The notes under the pieces: model-generated
Databases searched by the model: none
What the model was told of the DNA's origin: nothing
Seen by the model: the letters and a program-made list of their open reading frames with translations, nothing else
NCBI GenBank assembly: GCA_030632865.1
Contig: DAOVTY010000057.1
Span: 1-13,907 of the forward strand
Source of the DNA: Bacteroidota bacterium
GTDB taxonomy: Bacteria > Bacteroidota > Bacteroidia > Bacteroidales > Prolixibacteraceae
DNA length: 13,907 bases
Direction of reading: 5' to 3'
In this document: in pieces, positions 7,741 to 13,907 of the stretch
Layout of the letters: every line of letters starts with the position of its first letter
Numbering within the stretch: position 1 is the first letter of the stretch
Translations under genes and position numbers: made by a program

Positions 7741-10071
7741 ATGAAAAAAACAAAGTGGTTTTTAATCGGATTAATTGTTTGTGTGACAAGTACAATGGCT
7801 TTTTCACAACTTCAAAAACTCACAAATTACAATGTAATTTGGGAAAGCCCATCAAAAGATGCAACAGGACAAATGCCGCTGGGAAATGGTGATATAGCCG
7901 CCGGCGTTTATGCAATCGAGGATGGAGATTTATATTTGCTTCTTGCTAAAAATGATGCTTTTACACATCATGGCGATATTTTCAAAACAGGTAGAGTTAG
8001 GGTTTCCATTAAACCAAATCCCTTTGTAAAAGGAAATTCATTCAAGCAGGAAATGGATATGAAAACTGGTTCTATCCAAATTGATGCAGACAATGTGAAA
8101 ATCAAAATCTGGGCAGATGCCAATCGCCCAGTTTATCATGTAGAAATAAATTCGCCTAATGAAATAGAAGTAAAGGCAGAACCAGAATTCTGGAAACGAT
8201 TAGACAAGTGTGGTTTTAATGACTTCTATGTGTCAAACGAGAATATACAAGGAGAAACAATCAATCCGACACAAGATGTAAGAGTAGATAAAAACGGAAA
8301 AATTATTTGGTATTATGCTGTTGGAGACCGCAGTGTTTTCGAGTCGGACATGAAATATTACGATGTGGAAGATATGATTGAAAAATATCCTGACCCATAT
8401 ATTCACAATACTTTTGGGAATCTTTTGGAAAGCCCTGATCTTACTTTGGAAAATAAAATATTAAGCGGAAAAGGTAAACAATTTGATATCCGTATTCATT
8501 CACTAACAAAACAAACCCCCAAAATCTCCAATTGGATTAATACAATTGAAGAGCAAACTGCAAGACCAGTTAACACTGAGCAGGATTGGGAAAACCATAC
8601 TAAATGGTGGGCGGATTTTTGGCAAAGAAGCTGGATATTTATTTCTGACAACACTTTGCCATCAAATAAAAAAGGGATATTGAATAGTGAAGGTTACATC
8701 GATAAACGTACAGAAGAAGATGATGCCGCCGTGGTAGCGCAAAGCTACAATGTATTTCGTTACTTAATGGCGTGTCAGAGTCGAGGAAAAAATCAAACTA
8801 AATTTAATGGAGGATTGTTTACTCAACCATTGCGATGTACTAAAGATAACATTTGGGAGAAGACTGTTGCAAGTGAATCAAATGGGTTTCTAATTAGCCA
8901 TGAAGACGACCGCGATTGGGGCAGACGTTATACTTTTCAAAATCAACGATTGCTTTATTGGCCAATGGTTATGAGTGGCGATTACGACCTGATGAAACCA
9001 TTTTTCAACTACTACACCAATTTGCTTCCGGTTAGAAAAGCAATTACAAATGCATGGTTTGAACACGAAGGAGCGTATTATCGCGAGAACATTGAACCAA
9101 CCGGTGCAGAACGTGATTGTGGTCTCGATGGCAAACCGCTAAAAGTTGGTCCCGGCGGAAATAAAGGTCAAGGATTTTACCACAGTTTTTATTTTACCAG
9201 CGGACTTGAAATTGTTGCCATGATGATTGAATATGTCAATAATTCGGGCGATGAAAAATACAGGGATAATGAGTTGACTCCTTTTGCACGCGAAGTGCTT
9301 TTGTTTTTCGATAAACATTATCAGCGTGATAAATCGGGAAAAATTAAACTTGACCCGGCAATGGTTCTCGAAACATTTTGGATTGCCGTAAATCCGGCAC
9401 CGGACATTGCAGGTCTTCAGTTTTGTTTAGATAAATTGATTAAAATGAATGCGGGTACCGATGCTGATAAAAAAGAATGGCAACGATTCAGGGCTGAAAT
9501 TCCTCCGGTTCATCTTCATAAAATTAAACGTAAAATGGCAATTGCTCCTGCGCAAGAATACAAAATGAAAAAGAATGCTGAGAATGGCGAACTTTATCCG
9601 GTTTTCCCATTTCGCCTGTTTGGTTTGGCACAGGGTACAGAAGATATTGTTGAATGGACAATGGAAAACAGAACCAATAAGAATAGATTCGACTATAAAT
9701 GCTGGACACAAGACCAAATTCATTGGGCTTATGCCGGAAATGCTAAAGAGGCACAGGAAGGTTTAATTCATCGTTTTCGCCATGCTTCCACACAATGTCG
9801 TTTCCCTGTTTATGGAAGTCAAAGCCCCGATTCTTGCCCCGACTTCGACCACTTTGGATCTGGCAGTACAGCTCTTCAGCGTATGTTAGTTCAGTATGTA
9901 GATAATAAGATTTTACTCTTTCCGGCATGGCCCAAAGATTGGGATGTAGATTTTAAATTACATGTCCCCGGAAATACATGGGTTGAAGCAAAACTGAAAA
10001 ACGGTAATATTGAAGTTTTAAATGTAAGTCCTGCATCAAGGAAAAAAGATGTAGTTCTAATGATAAAATAG
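7741..10071 (+). CDS. Secreted DUF5703/GH95-like glycoside hydrolase
   Basis: Exported protein of 776 residues with a clear signal peptide (positive start, hydrophobic 6-20, probable cleavage after AFS at 22). Residues about 26-300 resemble the DUF5703 N-terminal beta-sandwich: NVIWESPSKDATGQMPLGNGD at 31-51 and GRVRVSIKPNPF at 84-95. This module is related to the N-terminal domain of GH95. Residues about 320-720 fit an alpha/alpha barrel (KFNGGLFTQP, DDRDWGRRYTFQNQRLLYWPM, GQGFYHSFYFTSGLE, STALQRMLVQY). A GH95-like C-terminal beta part (LFPAWPKDWDVDFKLHVPG) closes it. GH95 enzymes are alpha-L-fucosidases or alpha-L-galactosidases, so a role in fucose or galactose release next to the GH29 enzyme is likely but not proven. 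It is 9 bp upstream of the next gene, so co-translation is likely. Confidence 0.8.
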   Translation: MKKTKWFLIGLIVCVTSTMAFSQLQKLTNYNVIWESPSKDATGQMPLGNGDIAAGVYAIEDGDLYLLLAKNDAFTHHGDIFKTGRVRVSIKPNPFVKGNSFKQEMDMKTGSIQIDADNVKIKIWADANRPVYHVEINSPNEIEVKAEPEFWKRLDKCGFNDFYVSNENIQGETINPTQDVRVDKNGKIIWYYAVGDRSVFESDMKYYDVEDMIEKYPDPYIHNTFGNLLESPDLTLENKILSGKGKQFDIRIHSLTKQTPKISNWINTIEEQTARPVNTEQDWENHTKWWADFWQRSWIFISDNTLPSNKKGILNSEGYIDKRTEEDDAAVVAQSYNVFRYLMACQSRGKNQTKFNGGLFTQPLRCTKDNIWEKTVASESNGFLISHEDDRDWGRRYTFQNQRLLYWPMVMSGDYDLMKPFFNYYTNLLPVRKAITNAWFEHEGAYYRENIEPTGAERDCGLDGKPLKVGPGGNKGQGFYHSFYFTSGLEIVAMMIEYVNNSGDEKYRDNELTPFAREVLLFFDKHYQRDKSGKIKLDPAMVLETFWIAVNPAPDIAGLQFCLDKLIKMNAGTDADKKEWQRFRAEIPPVHLHKIKRKMAIAPAQEYKMKKNAENGELYPVFPFRLFGLAQGTEDIVEWTMENRTNKNRFDYKCWTQDQIHWAYAGNAKEAQEGLIHRFRHASTQCRFPVYGSQSPDSCPDFDHFGSGSTALQRMLVQYVDNKILLFPAWPKDWDVDFKLHVPGNTWVEAKLKNGNIEVLNVSPASRKKDVVLMIK

Positions 10072-10080
10072 AATTGCATT

Positions 10081-11106
10081 ATGGATCACAAAGAAAGATT
10101 TTACGCAACAATAGAAAGAAGATCGGTTGATCGCCCAGCCTCATGGTTGGGATTACCTGTTGCAGAGGCATTACCCGCCTTGTATAAACATTTTGGGGTA
10201 AGTACGTATAATCAATTAAAAGAAAAAATTGGTGACGATATATATCCAATAGAAGTGCCATATAGTAATCCTCCGTTGAATCACATTGCTTGCGCTTTTA
10301 ATTTTGCACAAAAAGGAGCAGAGTCCAATGAAGAACGCACACTAACATCACCCGGATTTTTCGAAGATTTTACCGACCCATCAAGAATAAATGAATTTGC
10401 CTGGCCAAACCCGGCTGAGCACATGAATTTTGAAGCATGTAAAAAAGCAGTGGAAGATGCACCACAAGACTATGCTCTAATGGGCGTAATGTGGTCAGCA
10501 CATTTTCAGGATGCATGTGCGGCATTCGGAATGGAAAATGCTTTAGTGACCATGTATCTGGCACCCGAAATGTTTCAGGCTGTAATAGACCGGATTACAG
10601 AATTTTATCTTGAAGCCAACGAAATGTTTTACAAAGCTGCCGGTAATAAATTAGATGCGGTGTTAATTGGTAACGATTGGGGCAGCCAAACCGGATTAAT
10701 GTTGTCGCCCGAACTTTTGCAGCTGTTTGTTTATAAGGGAACAAAACAGCTCATCGACCAAGCGCATTCTTATGGATACAAAGTAATCCATCATTCATGT
10801 GGTTCGATAGCTGAAATTATACCTGATTTAATTGATTTGGGTGCTGATGCAATTCATCCTATTCAGGCTTTGGCTGCGGGTATGTCGGCAGGTGAATTGA
10901 AAAATAAATATGCCGGCAAAATTTCTTTTTGCGGAGGTGTTGATGCGCAGGAACTACTGGTAAACGGTACTCCTGAAGAGATGAGTAAAAAGGTAAAGGA
11001 GCTAAAAGAATTGTTTCCAACCGGATTAATTATATCGCCAAGCCACGAAGCTATTTTACCCGATATTTCTCCAGCAAATATTGAGGCAATGTTTAAATTA
11101 ATTTAA
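10081..11106 (+). CDS. Uroporphyrinogen-decarboxylase-superfamily protein (not HemE), putative methyltransferase-like
   Basis: Cytoplasmic TIM-barrel protein of 341 residues without signal peptide. The fold family is shown by VDRPASW near the start, AVLIGNDWGSQTGLMLSPELL at about 193-213, KVIHHSCGSIAEIIPDLIDLGADAIHPIQ at about 234-262, ISFCGGVDAQELL at 281-293 and LIISPSHEAILPDISPANI at 316-334. It lacks the MRQAGR motif of true HemE, so heme synthesis is unlikely. The family also contains corrinoid-dependent methyltransferases (MtaA/MtbA-like) that bind zinc through H-x-C plus a distant Cys. Here H238-S-C240 and C284 are present, with His322 in the SPSHE segment. Family members often occur in carbohydrate loci with no known role. 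Gaps of 9 and 10 bp to its neighbours place it firmly in the operon. The reaction and substrate are unknown; sugar-methyl chemistry is only a guess. Confidence 0.85.
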   Translation: MDHKERFYATIERRSVDRPASWLGLPVAEALPALYKHFGVSTYNQLKEKIGDDIYPIEVPYSNPPLNHIACAFNFAQKGAESNEERTLTSPGFFEDFTDPSRINEFAWPNPAEHMNFEACKKAVEDAPQDYALMGVMWSAHFQDACAAFGMENALVTMYLAPEMFQAVIDRITEFYLEANEMFYKAAGNKLDAVLIGNDWGSQTGLMLSPELLQLFVYKGTKQLIDQAHSYGYKVIHHSCGSIAEIIPDLIDLGADAIHPIQALAAGMSAGELKNKYAGKISFCGGVDAQELLVNGTPEEMSKKVKELKELFPTGLIISPSHEAILPDISPANIEAMFKLI

Positions 11107-11116
11107 TAGCATTTAT

Positions 11117-12779
11117 ATGAAACGATTTACAATATTTTGCTTATTTTTTATTTGTATATCCTTATTTGGAAATATATCTTATTCACAAAACCTCCCCAAA
11201 CCTTCAGCAGACCAATATAAATGGCACGAACAAGAACGTATAATGTTCTTGTATTTTGCTCCAACTACTTGGTCTGATATAGAACAAAACAACCACTCCG
11301 TTTCGACAAATAGGATTAATCCTAAAAAACTTGATACTGACCAATGTAGTGAAGCTGCATTTGCATTGGGTGCAAAACAAATCATTTTTGTTGCCAAACA
11401 TACCGGTGGTTTTTGCTGGTAGCCAACCGAAACTACAAATTATGGAATTAAAGACACTCCATATAAAAAATGGCAAAGGTAATGTGCTGAAAGAAATTTC
11501 AGAATCGTGTAAAAAGTACGGTTTAAACCTTGGCGCGTACATCTATCTCGGCGACCATACTTGGGGAGCTATGATTGTTAGTGGTGGAAAAACAAATGAC
11601 CACGCTAAACAAGAGGAATACAATTTAGTTTTCAGAACACAACTTACCGAAGTTCTTGCCAATTACGGCGAAATGCTTGAAGTTTGGTTCGATGGCAGTT
11701 GCATAATTGATGTTTCCGACATTATGAAAAAGTATGCATTAAATTCTGTTGTGTTTCAGGGATCACATGCATCTTTGAGATGGCCCGGCACCGAATCTGG
11801 GAAACTGTTTTATCCGGCATGGAATACGATAAATAAGGAAGATTTAGAATCGGGTGTTTCTACCCAAATTCATGGGAATCCAAATGGTAATGTTTGGGCA
11901 TCTTTAGAAACAAATACAACTTTGTACGACCACTTTTGGTTTTGGTCGCCACGCAAAGTTAAAAAACGAAAATCAATCTATGAATTAATGGATTGTTATT
12001 ATCAGTCGGTAGGGTACGGAAGTGTTTTTTTACTAAATGCTTCGCCCGACACAACAGGTTTAATTGTTGAGAGAGACATGAAATGCTACAAGGAGTTTGG
12101 CGATGAAATTAACCAAAGATTTAGTAATCCCGTTGCTGAAATTCAATCTCAAAAAGGGGAACATATTAGTTTAAAATTTGATAAGCCCACTTTAATAAGC
12201 CATGTTGTTTGAATGGAAGATTATAAGGAAGGAGAACGTATTCGCGAATACCGGATTGAAGGTCTTTCGAAAGGTGAATGGGTTGAACTAACAAAGAGCA
12301 CTTCGGTTGGGCGTAAAAAAATTGATTATTTCGATGAAATTAAAGTGAAGCAAATTAGACTGGTTATTACAAAGTCTGTTGCACAACCTTTAATCAGGTC
12401 TTTTTTGGCTTATTATGTTAGAAAACAAAGTATGCGAGTATGGGCTTGTCCGCAAACTGTTGCAAACTAGAAAGATGAAAATGTTTCAAAAAACGAAATA
12501 CAGTTAAAGGTTGTATTAAACGACAAAATCAATGTTCCCGGACAGTACGAATTATCCATTGTCCCCGAAATATCGCAGAAAATAAAAATAAATAATGCAA
12601 AAATGTTTTACGCAGATAATGAGGCGATGAAAGAGTTTATAACCTTAATAGGCAACAAAATCCAAATCAATCAAACAACACAAATTTCCAATAGCAGTGA
12701 TTTATATGTGACGTTTGAGATGAGTTTTAAAGAAAAGTGCGATGGGAGAATAGAGTTTGTTCCTAAATTAAATCATTAA
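11117..12779 (+). pseudogene. Decayed second GH29-type alpha-L-fucosidase
   Basis: Full-length remnant of a paralogue of the fucosidase at 5946-7652, alignable over its length (shared runs include KWHEQERIMFL, AKHTGGFCW, EVWFDGSC, FQGSHA, LRWPGTE, ETNTTLYDH). It still encodes a signal peptide (cleavage near SYS|Q, residue 23) and the nucleophile motif. Damage visible: TAG at 11420-11422 where the paralogue has the second Trp of FCWW; an extra A in the A6 run at 11465-11470 compared with the paralogue's A5, shifting frame; TGA at 12210-12212 before MEDY; TAG at 12468-12470, next to a stretch (about 12415-12475) that no longer aligns and may contain compensating indels. The last reading segment continues in the same frame to TAA at 12777-12779. 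Start and spacing (10 bp after the previous gene) are those of a former operon member. Translation would give only a 101-residue fragment. Confidence 0.93.
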
Positions 12780-12793
12780 AAAAAATAGATACA

Positions 12794-13117
12794 ATGCACC
12801 GTTACGGACAAATAATCAATTTAAAACCTGAAAGGGTTGAGGAATACAAAAAACTTCATGCGAAAGTTTGGACAGATGTTACCAAAGCAATTGCTAAAAG
12901 CAACATAAAAAATTATTCTATTTATTTGAAAGACGAAACACTGTTTAGTTATTTTGAATATGTAGGAAATAGCTACGAAGCAGATATGGAAGAGATGGCA
13001 GCAAATCCCGTAGTTCAAAAATGGTGGGATATTTGCAAGCCCTGCATGTTACCAATCGAAACCCACGAAGAAGGCGAGTGGTGGGCAAATATGGAAGAAA
13101 TATTTCATCAGGATTAG
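12794..13117 (+). CDS. L-rhamnose/L-fucose mutarotase (RhaM family, COG3254)
   Basis: Small cytoplasmic enzyme of 107 residues that speeds interconversion of alpha and beta anomers of a 6-deoxyhexose. The sequence follows the RhaM family from end to end: RYGQIINLKPERVEEYKKLH, with Tyr18 and His22 at the positions of the catalytic-site Tyr and His of E. coli RhaM; NYSIYL at 40-45; VQKWWDI at 74-80 matching the family QRWW; and a C-terminal EEIFH. Members of this family beside fucose genes act on L-fucose, so that is the likelier substrate here, given the fucosidases and the permease remnant. It begins 14 bp after the pseudogene and is intact between two decayed genes. How it is expressed if upstream stops reduce operon transcription is unclear. 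Confidence 0.9.
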   Translation: MHRYGQIINLKPERVEEYKKLHAKVWTDVTKAIAKSNIKNYSIYLKDETLFSYFEYVGNSYEADMEEMAANPVVQKWWDICKPCMLPIETHEEGEWWANMEEIFHQD

Positions 13118-13151
13118 TAATCGTTTCAGTCATTCATATAAAAAAGACGAA

Positions 13152-13775
13152 ATGCAAAATCAAAAACCAAAAACTTTTTCAGCACTTCCTCTGTTTTTGC
13201 ATATGCTCTGTTTTTTATGTGAGGCTTTGTTTGGAACCTGTTTAATGTGCTGGCTGCATTTTTTCAAGAAACCTTTCAGCTTTCAAATACTGAAACTTCG
13301 CTGGGCACGTCACTCTCTTTTCTGGCATTTTTCCTGATGTCGTACCCGGCAAAAATTATAATTAACAAATTTGGAACGCAGAAAGCAATTTCGTAGGGAG
13401 CCATAATTGTAGCTTTCGGACTGCTGGTTTTTATTCCCGCTTCATATTAAAAAAATTACGCTGTTTTTTTAGTTGGTCTCTTTGTCATTTCTAGTGGAAT
13501 AACCATTTTACAAACCAATTGCAATCATACATCGGAGTTTTGGGAAGTGAGAAAAACAGGGCTGCCCGAATTAATTTTGCACAAGGAATTGGAGCCATCG
13601 GAGCAGCATTAATAGCACCATTGGGTGGATGATTTATTTTACAACTTTTTGATGATAATATTTTTGAAGGAATAAAACTATTTTATCTAATAATTGCCAC
13701 CCTCTTTTTTCTACTGGCTGTTTTGGTAAAATCACTTAAAATACCTCACAATCCTACTGATGTAAAAAATAAACC
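13152..13775 (+). pseudogene. fucP: Decayed, truncated FucP-type L-fucose permease
   Basis: Remnant of an inner-membrane MFS L-fucose:proton symporter. Reading across the lesions gives GFVWNLFNVLAAFFQETFQLS, PAKIIINKFGTQKAIS, NYAVFLVGLFVISSGITILQTNCN, then YIGVLGSE and RINFAQGIGAIGAALIAPLGG, which match the N-terminal half of FucP including its NP-x-x-x-VLG segment. Lesions: one T lost in the T6 run at 13211-13216; TGA 13220-13222 (a Trp position before GFVW); TAG 13394-13396; TAA 13448-13450; one base lost near 13526 (Asn-Pro codons); TGA 13630-13632 (probably Trp after LGG). The remnant ends at about 13770, near codon 207, against about 430 residues in the family, where an IS200-like end begins. 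The 3' boundary is approximate. Confidence 0.88.
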
Positions 13776-13799
13776 ACTATGGACTGAAAGTGCCATAGT
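13776..13799 (-). repeat. Bulged terminal hairpin of the IS200-like element
   Basis: ACTATGG-ACT-GAA-AGT-G-CCATAGT on the plus strand: a 10-bp stem with a 3-base loop and one unpaired base at 13792. Hairpins with a single extrahelical base are the recognition sites of HUH-type TnpA transposases such as that of IS608, which supports reading this as the right-end recognition hairpin. Confidence 0.6.
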
Positions 13800-13807
13800 T
13801 TTGTCTC

Positions 13808-13820
13808 AGACTGAAAGTCT
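13808..13820 (-). repeat. Second hairpin sharing the ACTGAAAGT core
   Basis: AGACT-GAA-AGTCT, a perfect 5-bp stem with the same GAA loop and ACTGAAAGT core as the outer hairpin at 13776-13799. It sits 4 bases after the transposase stop codon. It may be a secondary transposase site or a transcription-stopping hairpin. Confidence 0.45.
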
Positions 13821-13824
13821 CAAG

Positions 13825-13907
13825 TTATTCAATGATGAAATTTGAGTCATCTTTGTCTGTTGGTTTTCGATGATGTTCCAAATAGTCATTCACCATCTCA
13901 TCTGTGA
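13825..13907 (-). CDS. IS200/IS605-like transposase, C-terminal 26 codons
   Basis: The minus-strand frame entering from the right edge ends at TAA 13825-13827 and reads TDEMVNDYLEHHR then KPTDKDDSNFIIE. The EYLEHH-type helix followed by a KP/RP turn and a D-x-F-I-x-E end is how I recognise C termini of Bacteroidota IS200-like (REP-associated or TnpA Y1) transposases. The HUH motif and catalytic tyrosine are outside the window, so activity cannot be judged. Confidence 0.7.
   Translation of the reverse strand, partial: TDEMVNDYLEHHRKPTDKDDSNFIIE

Larger units (their letters stand above)
13770..13907 (-). mobile_element. Right end of an IS200/IS605-like insertion sequence (partial)
   Basis: The end of a minus-strand transposase gene is followed by two hairpins before the permease remnant starts, which is the layout of an IS200/IS605-family right end (subterminal hairpins, no terminal inverted repeats or target duplication). 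The exact junction cannot be fixed without an empty site; it should lie close to 13765-13775. The rest of the element is beyond the right edge. Confidence 0.7.

Noticed and set aside
10081..11106. Heme biosynthesis gene hemE.
   Set aside because: It lacks the MRQAGR active-site motif and sits in a glycan-degradation operon.
11417..11475. Programmed frameshift on the A6 run after the FCW motif of the second fucosidase.
   Set aside because: A TAG precedes the slip site in the same frame, and two more stops follow downstream, so slippage alone could not restore a product.
12210..13632. UGA read as an amino acid (alternative code or selenocysteine) in the fucosidase and permease remnants.
   Set aside because: TAG and TAA stops and frameshifts occur in the same genes, and the intact neighbours use TGG for Trp, so simple decay explains the data.

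Overview
The window is AT-rich DNA from a member of the Bacteroidota. The evidence is a SusC-type TonB-dependent receptor with an N-terminal signalling (STN) domain, an ECF sigma factor and a FecR anti-sigma factor next to it, promoter boxes close to the Bacteroidota TAnnTTTG type, and a sugar-degradation gene cluster beside them. The style fits a free-living polysaccharide degrader such as Marinilabiliales/Prolixibacteraceae, but this sequence alone does not fix the genus.

Layout. The left third (1-4760) is on the minus strand: ECF sigma factor, then FecR anti-sigma factor, then a SusC-like receptor that runs off the left edge. Together they form a trans-envelope regulatory and uptake unit. 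Next, also on the minus strand, is an AraC-type regulator (4928-5797). From a 148-bp divergent intergenic region a plus-strand operon starts: a GH29-type alpha-L-fucosidase (5946-7652), a secreted DUF5703/GH95-like glycoside hydrolase (7741-10071), a uroporphyrinogen-decarboxylase-superfamily protein that is not HemE (10081-11106), a decayed second copy of the fucosidase (11117-12779), an intact L-rhamnose/L-fucose mutarotase (12794-13117), and a decayed, truncated FucP-type L-fucose permease (13152 to about 13770). The permease remnant stops at the right end of an IS200/IS605-like element: two hairpins and the last 26 codons of its minus-strand transposase reach the window edge.

Inferred biology. 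This is one half of a polysaccharide-utilisation locus for a fucose-containing glycan. The receptor, with a SusD partner presumably outside the window, imports oligosaccharides. The fucosidase and the GH95-like enzyme release sugar, the mutarotase interconverts fucose anomers, and FucP would have carried fucose across the inner membrane. The 3' half of the operon is degrading: the fucosidase paralogue carries one frameshift and three in-frame stops, and the permease carries two frameshifts, four stops and the transposon truncation. The mutarotase between them is intact.

The points most worth following are the mosaic decay of the fucose operon, the URO-D-superfamily enzyme inside a fucosidase operon, a repeat upstream of the GH95-like gene that is both direct and inverted, and the unexplained G-rich box and hairpin in the sigma/FecR/SusC gaps. 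I found no clear evidence of a wholly new system. No stretch longer than 300 bases lacks a gene or gene remnant.
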